DNA of 64,000 nt from Pseudoxanthomonas sp. PXM03 (GCF_014852005.1 NZ_JACVAU010000001.1:1-64000), one strand, 5' to 3'; positions 25,940 to 35,869 are shown, counted from the stretch's first letter. The notes: a model not told the origin generated them from the sequence alone. Numbers and translations: made by a program.

Positions 25940-26821
25940 TCACGCCATCGCAGTCCGCGGATCCGCGTTGGCCGGGCAGTGTGCGAAGGTCACCGGGATG
26001 CCGTGTGCTTCCAGCACCGCCGCGATCTGCTGTTGTCGCGCCTGGAAGTGCTGGTAGGCGCGCTCGAGGCGCTCGTCGGTGGCTTCCCGTGGCGCGTAAC
26101 GCGCGCGCCACGCCATGGGCTCGAACAGCGCGATATGCACTTCACCCTCCGCATACCGCAGCAGCGGTTCCGGCAGCGTATCCAGCCATTGTTCTTCCGC
26201 CGGCGCCATCAGCGCGGTTTCGATGACCGGCCACAGCGCGCCCAGGCCGCCATGCTCGTATTGCATCGCGGTCATCGCGGCGAGGTCGTGCAGCGTCATG
26301 TAGCGCGCGTGCTCGATCTGCGCACCGAAGGCGGTCTGTGCGAGCAATGCGGTATCGGCCTGCGCCATGCCGGTTTCCAGCAAGACTGTTTCCAACCGTT
26401 CTGCGACGACATCGACCGTATGGTGGTCGCCGGCCAGCACGAAAGGCAGCACGCGCAACAACCCGCCGCCCAGTCCAGCATCGGCCTGCAGCGGCAAAGG
26501 CACATCGCCGGCATCGTCTGCACCGAACGCGATCACACGGGCACCATCGCCGCGCCCGGGCGCGCGCTGGTGCAGTTCGCGCAGCCGCTGGTGCAGCGGC
26601 CAGCCGGGACGCAGGGCTTCGGCGGGATCGAAGTGCGCAGCGGCGAAGACGAGATCCAGGTCACGCACCTGTGGTGCATGCGTGGCGAGGTCGCGCCCCA
26701 GCTTCCCGGCCAGTTCGCTTGCTTCCGCGGCCGCCAGCGCCGCACGCTGCGGCAGGTTGCCGGCGGCCAACTCCAGGGCGATCACGCCCATCACGACGGG
26801 GCTGGTTGTGGATGGAGTCAT
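25940..26821 (-). CDS. Hypothetical protein (293 aa)
   Basis: A 293-residue soluble protein that I do not recognise. It is Ala/Leu-rich and mostly helical, with a possible Rossmann-like segment in RVIAFGADDAGDVPLP, a GLGGGLLRVLPFVLAGDHH stretch, and an amphipathic C-terminal helix (ERAYQHFQARQQQIAAVLEAHG). Codon choice fits a real gene better than the plus-strand frames over the same DNA. It is divergent from the thiolase gene. Function unknown. Confidence 0.62.
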   Translation of the reverse strand: MTPSTTSPVVMGVIALELAAGNLPQRAALAAAEASELAGKLGRDLATHAPQVRDLDLVFAAAHFDPAEALRPGWPLHQRLRELHQRAPGRGDGARVIAFGADDAGDVPLPLQADAGLGGGLLRVLPFVLAGDHHTVDVVAERLETVLLETGMAQADTALLAQTAFGAQIEHARYMTLHDLAAMTAMQYEHGGLGALWPVIETALMAPAEEQWLDTLPEPLLRYAEGEVHIALFEPMAWRARYAPREATDERLERAYQHFQARQQQIAAVLEAHGIPVTFAHCPANADPRTAMA

Positions 26822-26930
26822 GTCAGCGGTTGGAGGCGGTGGAGGGGCGCATTACACTCCCCCATTATGCCTGCCGCATGCACGGCGTCTTCACTCCATC
26901 CCCACCACCATCACCTGCAAAGAGGTCCCC

Positions 26931-28211
26931 ATGCCCGCACCCCGCCCCGTCGCCATCCTCGGCGGCGTCCGCATTCCGTTCTGCCGCCAGAACACGGCCT
27001 ACGCGGATGTGGGGAACCTGGGCATGTCGGTGCGTACGCTGGGCGCGCTGGTCGAGCGCTTCGGCCTGCATGGCCAGCAGTTGGGCGAAGTGGCGATGGG
27101 CGCGGTAATCAAGCATTCGTCCGACTGGAACCTGGGCCGTGAAGCCGCGCTGTCGTCCGGCCTGTCGCCGCTGACCCCGGGCATCACGCTGCAGCGTGCC
27201 TGCGGCACCAGCCTGGACACCATCATCCACATCGGCAACAAGATCGCGCTGGGGCAGATCGACTCCGGCATCGGCGGTGGCTCCGACACCACCTCCGAAG
27301 TGCCGATCGTCTACGGCAAGAAGCTGCGCGCGCGCCTGCTCGCCGCCAACCGCGCGAAGACCACGCAGGACAAGCTGAAGGCGCTGGTGAGCGGCTTCAA
27401 GTTCGGCGAGCTGAAGCCCGAGTTCCCCGGCGTGGCCGAGCCGCGCACCGGCAAGAGCATGGGCGACCACTGCGAAGACATGGCGAAGGAGTGGAGCATC
27501 TCGCGCGACTCGCAGGACGAACTCGCCGTTGCTTCGCACAAGAAGCTGGCCGCCGCGTACGAGCGCGGCTTCTTCGACGACCTGATCGCGCCATTCCGCG
27601 GCCTGGAGCGCGACAACATCCTGCGCCCGGACACCTCGCTGGAAAAGCTGGCCACACTGAAGCCGGCGTTCGACAAGACGTCCGGCCGCGGCACGCTGAC
27701 GGCGGCCAACTCCACGCCGCTGACGGACGGCGCGGCCGCCGTGCTGCTGTCCAGCGACGAATGGGCGAAGGCGCACGGCCACGAGCCGTTGGCCTACCTG
27801 AAAGACGCGCAGGTGTCCGCGGTGGATTTCGTCCACGGCGAAGGCCTGCTGATGGCGCCGACCGTGGCCGTGCCGGAGATGCTCAAGCGGCATGGTCTGA
27901 CGCTGCAGGATTTCGACATCTACGAGATCCATGAAGCCTTCGCCGCGCAGGTGCTGTGCACGCTGCGCGCGTGGGAGAGCGAGGACTACTGCCGCAACCG
28001 TCTGGGCCTGGACGCACCGCTGGGCAGGATCGATCCCGCGAAGATGAACCCCAACGGCTCCTCGCTGGCGACGGGCCATCCGTTCGCTGCCACGGGTGCG
28101 CGCATCGTCGCTACCGTCGCCAAGGAACTGAAGCAACGGGGCGGTGGTCGCGCGCTGGTGTCCATCTGCACCGCCGGCGGCATGGGCGTGGTGGCGATCA
28201 TCGAGCGATGA
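26931..28211 (+). CDS. Acetyl-CoA acyltransferase (thiolase), FadI-like
   Basis: A 426-residue thiolase that cleaves or condenses 3-ketoacyl-CoA. The nucleophile is Cys91 in RACGTS; the other active-site pieces are NPNGSSLATGHPFAATGAR and the C-terminal CTAGGMGVV. The length and an insertion around residues 130-170 fit the FadI / trifunctional-beta-like group rather than biosynthetic PhaA thiolases. No fadJ partner is adjacent. GAGGTC lies before the ATG. Confidence 0.9.
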   Translation: MPAPRPVAILGGVRIPFCRQNTAYADVGNLGMSVRTLGALVERFGLHGQQLGEVAMGAVIKHSSDWNLGREAALSSGLSPLTPGITLQRACGTSLDTIIHIGNKIALGQIDSGIGGGSDTTSEVPIVYGKKLRARLLAANRAKTTQDKLKALVSGFKFGELKPEFPGVAEPRTGKSMGDHCEDMAKEWSISRDSQDELAVASHKKLAAAYERGFFDDLIAPFRGLERDNILRPDTSLEKLATLKPAFDKTSGRGTLTAANSTPLTDGAAAVLLSSDEWAKAHGHEPLAYLKDAQVSAVDFVHGEGLLMAPTVAVPEMLKRHGLTLQDFDIYEIHEAFAAQVLCTLRAWESEDYCRNRLGLDAPLGRIDPAKMNPNGSSLATGHPFAATGARIVATVAKELKQRGGGRALVSICTAGGMGVVAIIER

Positions 28212-28275
28212 GCCGTCGCGGCGTGAATGCCGCGATGCGTGCCTTCATCGTTTTCTTCCGGTAGCAGGCGCCGCG

Positions 28276-30021
28276 TCACCGCGCTGGCGTCTGCACCTGC
28301 GCGCTGCCGATGCCGTGGCGGCGACCTTCGCTGACCGCCGTCACCGTGCCGTCTGGGTTGAACACCAGCGCATTGGTGGCGCCGATTTCCTCCACAAGGC
28401 CTGACCAGCGATGCCCGCGCTGCATCAGCGCCTTCGCCTGCACGCTGTCCGCGTAGCCGGGCTCGATGTACGTCATCGCGCCATTGCGCTGCGACAGCCG
28501 CGGCGCATCCACGGCCTGGTCCATGCGCAGGCCCAGGTCCACGTGGTTGACGATGGTCTGCAGCACCGTGGTGATGATCGTCGAGCCGCCCGGGCTGCCG
28601 ATCGAGAACGCGGGCTTGCCGTCCTTCAGTGCCAGCGTCGGCGTCATGCTGCTGCGCGGGCGCTTGCCGCCTTCGGGCACGTTCGGATGCGGACCGGTGA
28701 AATCGAAGTCGGTCAGCTCGTTGTTGAGCAGGAAGCCGTAACCCGGCACGACGATGCCGCTGCCGCCCCAGTCCTCGATGGTGAAGGTGTAGGCGACGAC
28801 GTTGCCGTCCTTGTCCGACACGGTCAGGTGCGTGGTGTGCGCGCTTTCAGGCAGCAGCGCGCGCGGCGCGGGGCGCAGCGGGTAACTCGCATCCTGCTGG
28901 AAGGCGAACGGATCGCCCGCGGTGACCGGACCGGACGCCGCGCGGGCCGGATCGATCAACGCGCGTCTCCGGGCCGCGTAATCCTTGCTCAGCAGGCCGG
29001 CCACGGGCGCATCCACGTATTCGGGATCGGCCAGGTAGGCATCGCGGTCGGCGAAGGCGAGGCGGCTCGCTTCCAGGTAAAGATGTTCGACCTGCGCGCG
29101 CGGCAGCGTCTTCAGGTCGTAGCCTTCGAGAATGTTCAGCGCTTCAAACACGGTCACGCCGCCACTGCTCGGCAGCGGCATGCCGTACAGCTCATAGCCG
29201 CGGTAGGTGGAGCGCACCGGCGCGCGCACGCGGGCTTCGTAGTCGGCCAGATCCGCCAGCGTCATGCGGCCGCCGCGCACGGAAACGCCGACAGCGGTCT
29301 GCGGACGATTGACGGCATCGACGATCGCGCGCGCCAGTGGGCCTTCGTAGAACGCCTCCACCCCGCCGCGAGCCAGCAGGCGGTAGGTGCGTGCGAGATC
29401 GGGGTTGCGCAGCGTCGTGCCGGCGGGAATTGCCTTGCCGCCCCGCAGATACAGCGCGGCGGTGGCAGGGAAGCGGCGGAACTTGCCTTCATTTCGCGCC
29501 ACCAGCCCCGAGAAGTTCGCGTCCACCGTGAAGCCCTGCTCTGCCACGATGATGGCGGGCGCCAGGACCTGTTCGAACGACATCGTGCCGTAACGCTGCA
29601 GCGCCTCATGCCAGCCGCGCACGGTGCCCGGCACGCCGACCGACAGGCCACTGGCAACGGCGGTATCGAAATCCATTTCCCGACCGTCTTCGATGAAAAG
29701 GGCGGGCGTGACCGCGGCGGGTGCCGTCTCGCGATGGTCGAGCGTGACCACGCGCTTCTCCTTCGCCAGGTACACCACCATGAAGCCGCCACCGCCGATC
29801 CCGCAACTGAAGGGATCCGTCACCCCGAGCGTGGCTGCCGCTGCGACGGCGGCATCGACCGCATTGCCGCCGCGGTCGAGGACCGCGATGGCCGACCGGG
29901 TGGCCTGCTCGCTGATCGTTGCCGCGGCCCCGCCGGTGCCAGTGGCGACCGGTGTCCTGGCATGCGTGGCCGTGGCGGTCAGCAGGACCAGGAGCAAAGC
30001 GGCACGCAGGAATCGGGTCAT
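28276..30021 (-). CDS. ggt: Gamma-glutamyltransferase
   Basis: A 581-residue periplasmic enzyme of the Ntn-hydrolase fold that cleaves gamma-glutamyl bonds such as glutathione. A signal peptide is present (RAALLLVLLTATATHA). The self-cleaving junction and nucleophilic Thr are in HTTHLTVSDKDG near residue 396; MPLPSSGG and GSPGGSTIITTV carry substrate-binding residues. Length and domain order are normal. Monocistronic, convergent with the thiolase gene. Confidence 0.93.
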   Translation of the reverse strand: MTRFLRAALLLVLLTATATHARTPVATGTGGAAATISEQATRSAIAVLDRGGNAVDAAVAAAATLGVTDPFSCGIGGGGFMVVYLAKEKRVVTLDHRETAPAAVTPALFIEDGREMDFDTAVASGLSVGVPGTVRGWHEALQRYGTMSFEQVLAPAIIVAEQGFTVDANFSGLVARNEGKFRRFPATAALYLRGGKAIPAGTTLRNPDLARTYRLLARGGVEAFYEGPLARAIVDAVNRPQTAVGVSVRGGRMTLADLADYEARVRAPVRSTYRGYELYGMPLPSSGGVTVFEALNILEGYDLKTLPRAQVEHLYLEASRLAFADRDAYLADPEYVDAPVAGLLSKDYAARRRALIDPARAASGPVTAGDPFAFQQDASYPLRPAPRALLPESAHTTHLTVSDKDGNVVAYTFTIEDWGGSGIVVPGYGFLLNNELTDFDFTGPHPNVPEGGKRPRSSMTPTLALKDGKPAFSIGSPGGSTIITTVLQTIVNHVDLGLRMDQAVDAPRLSQRNGAMTYIEPGYADSVQAKALMQRGHRWSGLVEEIGATNALVFNPDGTVTAVSEGRRHGIGSAQVQTPAR

Positions 30022-30198
30022 CGCGGATCACCGAAGGGCAGGCGAACCGATTGTCACACGGTCCCGCTGGTCCACGCGGCGACCTTCACCACAACGCATC
30101 CAGGCGTGGAATGATGCAGGCCAACCCCGGTGGGCCGTGCCATGCGTTGGTAGTCGGGCCGGTACCGCCGGCCACTGCCCCGCTGCCCTGGAGTCTCC

Positions 30199-31215
30199 AT
30201 GCGCTTGCACAGGATGTACTGCGTCGTTCCGCTGTTGGCCTTCTCGATCCTCGTTGTCGCCTGCAGCAAGCGGGAGATGGCCGAGTCCGATGCTACTGCG
30301 GCCGCCGAATCGAGCGCCGACGCCGGAGCGGCGCCGGTGATGGCCGAAGCGGCCCCGGATGACTTCGCTGGCGCTGGGGCACCGCAGAAAAGCGTGGATG
30401 CATCTGCCCTGCAGGGGCCCGGCGTCGACCCTTCGCAGATGGCCTCGGATGTGTCTACCCAGGTCGATCCGCAGCGCCGCTTCATCCGCACCGCCCAGGC
30501 GCAGTTCCAGGTGGCGGATGTCTACCGCACCGCGCTGGCGATCGAGGATGAGGTTGCCGCGCAGGGCGGATTCGTCGCCGACAACGAGATCACCTCGCAG
30601 GTGCAGCGCGTGCTGAGCCGGCCGCTGGGACAGGGCAAACGACTGGAACTGACCGAGTACACCCTGCAGGGCGAGCTAACGGTGCGCGTGCCGAGCGAAC
30701 GCACGCAGGCATTCCTGCGCGCCGTCGCTGCGCAGATGGAATTCCTGGACCAGCGCAGTTTCTCGGCCCGCGATGCGCAGTTCGATCTGCTGCGCCAGCA
30801 GCTGGCACGCCAGCGCGCGCAGGACGAACAGCAGGAGCTGGGCGACGCCGTGCAGGCGGGCGGCAAGCTGGGCGACAAGACCGATGCCATCCAGTCACGG
30901 GGCGCAGCGCGCGCCAGCCGCGACGAAGCATTGATCGCGCAGAAAGAGTTCGAAGACCGCGTCGCCTTCAGCACGATCACGCTGTCGCTGCGCCAGGATG
31001 CGCAGGTCCGGAAGGCCGAGCGCGTCGACGTGGACGCGGTGTTCCGCGACAACGGACCGGGCTTCTTCAACCGGCTGGGCGATGCGCTCGCAGTCGGCTG
31101 GCGCGGGGGACTGGAGGTCGTCGTTGCCTTGGCGGCACTGTGGCCGTTGTGGCTCTGCGTGTTGGCGCTGTGGCTGGGCTGGCGGCGCTGGCGCCGGAAG
31201 CCGGCGGCCGGCTGA
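30199..31215 (+). CDS. DUF4349 domain lipoprotein
   Basis: A 338-residue protein with a lipobox (FSILVVACSKRE). Residues ~90-290 form a DUF4349 domain: FIRTAQAQFQVADVYRTA, VPSERTQAFLRAVAA, then a coiled coil (RQQLARQRAQDEQQEL...ASRDEALIAQKEFED). A membrane helix lies at ~308-330 (VVVALAALWPLWLCVLALWLG). The family is of unknown function, perhaps envelope-associated. Convergent with hemY, 15 bases apart. Confidence 0.83.
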   Translation: MRLHRMYCVVPLLAFSILVVACSKREMAESDATAAAESSADAGAAPVMAEAAPDDFAGAGAPQKSVDASALQGPGVDPSQMASDVSTQVDPQRRFIRTAQAQFQVADVYRTALAIEDEVAAQGGFVADNEITSQVQRVLSRPLGQGKRLELTEYTLQGELTVRVPSERTQAFLRAVAAQMEFLDQRSFSARDAQFDLLRQQLARQRAQDEQQELGDAVQAGGKLGDKTDAIQSRGAARASRDEALIAQKEFEDRVAFSTITLSLRQDAQVRKAERVDVDAVFRDNGPGFFNRLGDALAVGWRGGLEVVVALAALWPLWLCVLALWLGWRRWRRKPAAG

Positions 31216-31230
31216 CCGAACGCCGCGCGC

Positions 31231-32490
31231 TCAGTCCCTGAGTCGCGGCAACCCGTGCGCGTCGCGTTCTTCCACGACGGCCTCAGCGTGGATCTTCTGT
31301 TTCAAGTCGCGCCCGGGCAATTCGACGGTCGCGCCGCCATGCGCGGCCTTCAGCGCATTGCTGTAGCACTGCTGCGCCATTGTGGCGTCGCCTGCCGCGC
31401 CGAAGCCGTCGCCAAGCTCTTCCCATGCCTCGGCACCCGCGCCCTGCGCGATCGCGCGGTGCAGGAATTCCTGTGCCTGCGTCCACTGCCCCTGCAGGCG
31501 CGAAAGTCGACCCAGGGCAAGCAGCAGCGAAGGGCTGGCAGGATGGGCCGCCAGCCAGTGCTGCGCGCTGGCGCGGCGGGAATCGAGCTTTCCGACGGGC
31601 AGGCGCCCGTACAGCGCGGCGAGCGATTCGTCCCAGCGCGCTTCCAGCGCCTGCTCGATGCTGCGGGTGGCGGCGTCTTCCCAGCGCAGCGCGGCGGCGC
31701 GTTCGGCATAGGCCGCAACGACGGCCGGCTGGAGCCGCAGCGGCTTGGTGAGCGTTTCCCAACGTTCGGCCAATACATTCGGATCGGCGGCTTCGATCAG
31801 CGACTGCGAGGCCAGGCGGATCTCCAGCGCATCGAACGCCGCAGGCGCCAGGGCCTGGTTCTGCTTCAGCGCACCGAGTAGCCCATAGGCGTCGCCCGCG
31901 CGCGCGGTGGCGGCCAACGCCTGCGTGCGCAACACCAGGCCACGTGGTGGCAGCGGCTGCACATCGGCGGCATCGAGCGTGGTGAGCGCGTCGTCCGGCC
32001 GTCCGGTGTCCAGTGCGATCTGTGCCGATGCCAATGCATGCGCGGTGGTGGAGCGATCCCGCAGCGCGGCGAGATGGCGCTGCACGGCGGCTTCGTCACC
32101 ACGCTCCCGCGCCGCCTGCACGGCGGCGGTGCGCGCGACCGGGCCGACCTCGGCATCGTCCGCGGCGCGCTCCAGCAGTTTCTCGGCCTTCTGCCACTGC
32201 CCCGCGTGCAGTGCGTCCAGGCCCTCGATGAGGCGTGCGCGCGCCTGCTTGCGGCGATGGCGACCCCAGGCACGGAACGGCAGCGAGATCAGTCGCCATG
32301 CCAGCCACGCCACCGTACCGACCAGCATCAACGAGAGCAGCGCGCGCGGCACGTTCGTATGCAGGTCGTAACCGCCGAAGCGGATGAACACCTCGCCCAG
32401 GTCGCGATCGGTGCCCGCCATCCATTGCGCGGCCAGCACGCCGGCCATGACCAGCAACAGCAGCAACATCACGGTGCGGAACGGCTTCAT
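31231..32490 (-). CDS. hemY: Heme biosynthesis-associated TPR protein HemY
   Basis: A 419-residue inner-membrane TPR protein of the proteobacterial HemY type (not protoporphyrinogen oxidase). Two N-terminal helices (RTVMLLLLLVMAGVLAAQW and ALLSLMLVGTVAWLAWRLI) precede TPR repeats with GQWQKAEKLLERAADDA and GQWTQAQEFLHRAIAQG. It acts with late heme pathway enzymes. The start overlaps hemX by 4 bases (ATGA), so translation is coupled. Confidence 0.88.
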   Translation of the reverse strand: MKPFRTVMLLLLLVMAGVLAAQWMAGTDRDLGEVFIRFGGYDLHTNVPRALLSLMLVGTVAWLAWRLISLPFRAWGRHRRKQARARLIEGLDALHAGQWQKAEKLLERAADDAEVGPVARTAAVQAARERGDEAAVQRHLAALRDRSTTAHALASAQIALDTGRPDDALTTLDAADVQPLPPRGLVLRTQALAATARAGDAYGLLGALKQNQALAPAAFDALEIRLASQSLIEAADPNVLAERWETLTKPLRLQPAVVAAYAERAAALRWEDAATRSIEQALEARWDESLAALYGRLPVGKLDSRRASAQHWLAAHPASPSLLLALGRLSRLQGQWTQAQEFLHRAIAQGAGAEAWEELGDGFGAAGDATMAQQCYSNALKAAHGGATVELPGRDLKQKIHAEAVVEERDAHGLPRLRD

Positions 32491-33518
32491 GGCGTCACCT
32501 CCGACGTGTTTGCGGGCGCGGTCGGCACATACGTGTGCACGCCCGCGTTGCGCATTGCCCGCAACTGCTGCAGCGTGCTGCCCAGCACGGCCGGGCGCGA
32601 GGGTGCGGGCGCTTGCTGCAATGTGCGCAGCTGCACCTGAACCTGCCGTCGTTGCGGTGAATCGGGCCACAACCGTGGCAGCCATGTGGCGATGCGTGCG
32701 AGGGCGGCGCGCTGGCCGGCAACGTCCCCGCGTTCCAGCGCAGCCCGCGCAAGACTGATCTCGATCTGCAGTGCCGCGTCCGCGGTGGCGCGATCGTCGG
32801 GTGCCACCAGCGTGGTATCGCGCGTGGGCCGCACGTCGACCAGGGGCGCGAGCATGCGCTGCCACGCCGGGCGAGCCTGCGCATCCACCATCCTGTCGCG
32901 CGGGAGGCCCGCGAGCGCATCGGCCAGGGCGCCCAGTTGCGCGAGCGACTCCGCCTGCGTTCCAGCGCCCAGCGCATCCATCGCAGCGCGCTCCTGCGCC
33001 AGCGTCTGCTTGAGGTTCAACAGGCGGTGGTCGTCCATCCCGTCCAGGGTGCCGGCGGCAAGCGCATAAGCGCGTCGCGCGCCGTCCAGGTCGCGCGCGA
33101 TGTCCAGTCGCTGCGCCGCCTGCGAAAGCAGGAGTTCCACTTCGTCCAGCCGCAGCGCCTGCGCACCGTGTCGATTCGGGTCGGTCAGTTTGGCAACGCT
33201 TTCCTCCAGCAAGGCGCCGCGCTGGCCCAGGCCGATCACTTCGTCGCGCAGCACGCGATTGGTGGTCGCGGCATCGAGCAGGCGCTGCGCCTGCGCGCGC
33301 TGATCGCGCCGCAAGCCGTCCGTGCGTGCTTCCAGGGCCTCGATGCGTTGCATGGCCGCGGACTGCGCGGACTGCGCGGTCAGCTCGTCGGCATTGCGCG
33401 CCTGCCACCACGACCAGCCACGCCATGCGCCGATGCCCACGACCAGCACCACCAGCGACACGGCGATGAGGCGGCCGGCACCACCGGGATGGCGGGGAGG
33501 GGAGGGTTCGTCGTTCAC
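32487..33518 (-). CDS. hemX: HemX-type uroporphyrinogen-III C-methyltransferase-like membrane protein
   Basis: A 343-residue protein with one N-terminal membrane helix (LIAVSLVVLVVGIGAWRGW) and a long periplasmic coiled-coil region (QSAAMQRIEALEARTDGLRRD). HemX is annotated as a methyltransferase in databases, but this region has no SAM-binding fold, so a scaffold role is more likely. Middle gene of hemD-hemX-hemY. Confidence 0.87.
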   Translation of the reverse strand: MNDEPSPPRHPGGAGRLIAVSLVVLVVGIGAWRGWSWWQARNADELTAQSAQSAAMQRIEALEARTDGLRRDQRAQAQRLLDAATTNRVLRDEVIGLGQRGALLEESVAKLTDPNRHGAQALRLDEVELLLSQAAQRLDIARDLDGARRAYALAAGTLDGMDDHRLLNLKQTLAQERAAMDALGAGTQAESLAQLGALADALAGLPRDRMVDAQARPAWQRMLAPLVDVRPTRDTTLVAPDDRATADAALQIEISLARAALERGDVAGQRAALARIATWLPRLWPDSPQRRQVQVQLRTLQQAPAPSRPAVLGSTLQQLRAMRNAGVHTYVPTAPANTSEVTP

Positions 33519-33565
33519 ACAAGCATCCTTGTCGGCGGTCGAAAACGTGATGGACGCCGCAGATG

Positions 33566-34336
33566 CTACCGGATGCCGGGAAGCATGGCCGAGCAGGCCG
33601 TCATGACCATCTGCGCCGGGCGCGGACCAGCCGCCTGGAGGACGCGCGTGAACCCGGCATCGCGCGCAGCGTCGGCCAAGCGCGCACTCGCGGCGACCAC
33701 GGTGGTGCCCCGCAGGCGTGCCAGCAACGCACCCGGCAGTTGCGCGAGGAGTTGCTCCAGGGCCCCCCCGCTGCTCACCAGCAGGCAGGCGGGTGCGTGC
33801 AGGCCGGCGAGTGCCGAGCGTGCGCGGGGTGTCAGCGCGACGGGTTCACGCCGATAGACCTCGGCGCGATGCAGGCGGGCGCCCCGGGATTCCAGCGTGG
33901 GTATCAGCAGGTTGCGGCCATCAGGAGCGGTGACGAAGCCGACATCCGTCCCGCGCACGTCGGTCAGCGCCGGCAGCGCGAGCAGGCCTTCGCTATCCAT
34001 GCGCGCAGGGAATGACACGTGCCCGATGCCGGCGCGGCGCAGCGCCGCCGCGGTACCGGATCCCACCGCCAGCCATGACTGCCCGGATTGCGCCTCCAGA
34101 GGCTGCAGGGCGTGCGCCGCCGAAACCGCGGCGGGACTGGTGAACACGACGGTCGGGCAGGCGAGGGCGTCACGCAGATCAGCACGCGTGGCGCTGTCGT
34201 CGCATCGCTGGATGCGCCAGGGCGACAGGGCCAGCAAGCCGGCACCGTGGCGTCGCGCGGCACGGCGCAGTGCATCGTGGCCGCCCTGGGGCCGCAGCGA
34301 GATGACGTACCATGCCGGCGGCGTTGGGTGTCCCAT
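33566..34336 (-). CDS. hemD: Uroporphyrinogen-III synthase
   Basis: A 256-residue HemD that closes hydroxymethylbilane to uroporphyrinogen III. Family features: WYVISLRPQGGHDALRR start, VVFTSPAAVSAAHAL, AVGSGTAAALRRAGI and FVTAPDGRNLLIPTLESRGA. Sequence conservation in HemD is always low, so the hemX/hemY context strengthens the call. The ATG at 34336 (MGHPTPPAW) is chosen; a longer frame would overlap the divergent gene. Confidence 0.85.
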   Translation of the reverse strand: MGHPTPPAWYVISLRPQGGHDALRRAARRHGAGLLALSPWRIQRCDDSATRADLRDALACPTVVFTSPAAVSAAHALQPLEAQSGQSWLAVGSGTAAALRRAGIGHVSFPARMDSEGLLALPALTDVRGTDVGFVTAPDGRNLLIPTLESRGARLHRAEVYRREPVALTPRARSALAGLHAPACLLVSSGGALEQLLAQLPGALLARLRGTTVVAASARLADAARDAGFTRVLQAAGPRPAQMVMTACSAMLPGIR

Positions 34337-34352
34337 GCGCGGATTATGAGTG

Positions 34353-34811
34353 ATGAGTGCGGAAGAAGCCTTGCGGGAACTGCGTGAGTACTGTCGTGGC
34401 ATGCCGCCCGTGGCGGCGATGGGCGTGGAAGTCGATGGCTTCCAGGATGGGACATTGCGCCTGACCGCCCCGCTGTCCGCCAACGTCAACGACAAAGGCA
34501 ACGCCTTCGGCGGCAGCCTGACCTCGCTGATGACCGTGGCCGGCTGGGGACTGGTGACGCTGAAACTCCGTCTGGCGGGCCTGAAGGCCGAGGTCTACGT
34601 GGCCGACAGCCAGATCCGCTACCTCGCGCCGCTGTACGCCGACCTGGTGGCGGACGCCACCTTCGGCGAAGGACAGTCCTGGGAGACCTTCGTGGATACG
34701 CTGGTGCAGCGTGGCCGCGCGCGTATCCAGGTCGAAGCCAGGGTTCTGTTGCCTGAAGGCGGCAGCGCTACCACGCTGGCGGGACGGTTCGTCGCCATCG
34801 CAAAGCGGTAG
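34353..34811 (+). CDS. YiiD-type hotdog thioesterase
   Basis: A 152-residue hotdog protein matching the putative thioesterase domain at the C-terminus of E. coli YiiD. NVNDKGNAFGGSLTSLMTVAGWGL is its signature (seen here as NDKGNAFGGSL), followed by the YVADSQIRYLAPL strand. Substrate unknown. The ATG at 34353 is preferred over the GTG directly before it. Divergent from hemD with a 16-base gap. Confidence 0.84.
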   Translation: MSAEEALRELREYCRGMPPVAAMGVEVDGFQDGTLRLTAPLSANVNDKGNAFGGSLTSLMTVAGWGLVTLKLRLAGLKAEVYVADSQIRYLAPLYADLVADATFGEGQSWETFVDTLVQRGRARIQVEARVLLPEGGSATTLAGRFVAIAKR

Positions 34812-34837
34812 CATGCCGGCATGACCGAGGGGGTGCC

Positions 34838-35263
34838 ATGCGCGTGATCCGGAAGATGCTGTTGGCTGCGGGGCTGCTGATGCTGGTGCTGGCACCCGCT
34901 GCCGCGCAGAGCCGCCTGCAGCGCGGCAAGCTGCAGCAGTTGCAGGATATGTACGCGGCGTCGATCCGCTGGGGGGATTTCGAGAACGCCTGGCAGGCCG
35001 TCGATCCCGCCTACAAGCTCGAGCATCCGATGACCGAACTGGAGTTCGAACGCTACCAGCAGGTCCAGATCTCCGGGTACCGCGACGTCTCGACCAGTGC
35101 CGGCCCGGACGGGACGGTGGAGCGTGCGGTCGAACTGCGCGTGATCAACAAGCACACCATGGCCGAGCGGACCCTGCGCTACCGCGAACGCTGGCGCTGG
35201 GATCCGGAAATGAAGCGCTGGTGGCTGGTGGTGGGTCTGCCGGACCTGTGGGACGGGGAGTAG
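34838..35263 (+). CDS. Small secreted hypothetical protein
   Basis: A 141-residue protein with a signal peptide (LLAAGLLMLVLAPAAA, cleavage after AAAQ). The mature part has an NTF2-like flavour: LQDMYAASIRWGDFENAWQAVDPAY at the start and YRERWRWDPEMKRWWLVVGLPDLW at the end. No catalytic motif known. It lies 26 bases after the thioesterase gene and probably shares its transcript. Confidence 0.7.
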   Translation: MRVIRKMLLAAGLLMLVLAPAAAQSRLQRGKLQQLQDMYAASIRWGDFENAWQAVDPAYKLEHPMTELEFERYQQVQISGYRDVSTSAGPDGTVERAVELRVINKHTMAERTLRYRERWRWDPEMKRWWLVVGLPDLWDGE

Positions 35264-35327
35264 CCGTCCGACGCCCCGGCGACGTCCTGTGCGACAATCG
35301 CCGCCCGCTCCACTGCCTCCAAATCCC

Positions 35328-35771
35328 GTGAATTTCGAAGAAATCCTGGCCTTTGCCACCGGTTCGCCCTGGAACCAGATGCTGTCACTGGCCCTTGTCG
35401 GCCTGACGGTCGCGATCATCTACACCGAGATCGCCCGCCTGTTCCGCGGCTACACGGCGCTGCGCCCGGCCGAGTTGACCCACCTGGTCAACAGCGAGAA
35501 CGCGCTGGTGGTCGACCTGTCGGCGAGCAACGACTTCGAAAAGGGCCACATCGCGGGCAGCCGCAACGTGCTGCCCAGCAGCTTCGACCCCGAAAGCAAG
35601 TTGCTGGCCGGTTCCAAGGCCCTGCCGGTTGTGCTGATCTGCCGCACCGGGCAGGCCTCGGCGGGTGCCGCCAAGCGTCTGAAGAAAGCGGGTTTCGAGA
35701 AGGTCTATGCGCTGGAAGGCGGCATCGCCGCCTGGCAGCAGGCCGACCTGCCGCTGGTCAAGGGCCGCTGA
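35328..35771 (+). CDS. Membrane-anchored rhodanese-like protein
   Basis: A 147-residue protein with an N-terminal membrane helix (MLSLALVGLTVAIIYTEIARL) and a cytosolic rhodanese domain: LVVDLSASNDFEKGHIAGSRN and the active-site Cys in VLICRTGQASAG. It may handle sulfane sulfur. The GTG start at 35328 (MNFEEILAF) is chosen because homologues begin there. It sits before secB, an arrangement common in gammaproteobacteria. Confidence 0.86.
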   Translation: MNFEEILAFATGSPWNQMLSLALVGLTVAIIYTEIARLFRGYTALRPAELTHLVNSENALVVDLSASNDFEKGHIAGSRNVLPSSFDPESKLLAGSKALPVVLICRTGQASAGAAKRLKKAGFEKVYALEGGIAAWQQADLPLVKGR

Positions 35772-35869
35772 GTCCGCTTTGGCCGCGGTCCCGCCCTTGA
35801 ACAGGGCGCCGCGTGCCGCCATGACATAATTTCCATTCACCGCAGCAATCCAGATTCCGGAGTCAAGAA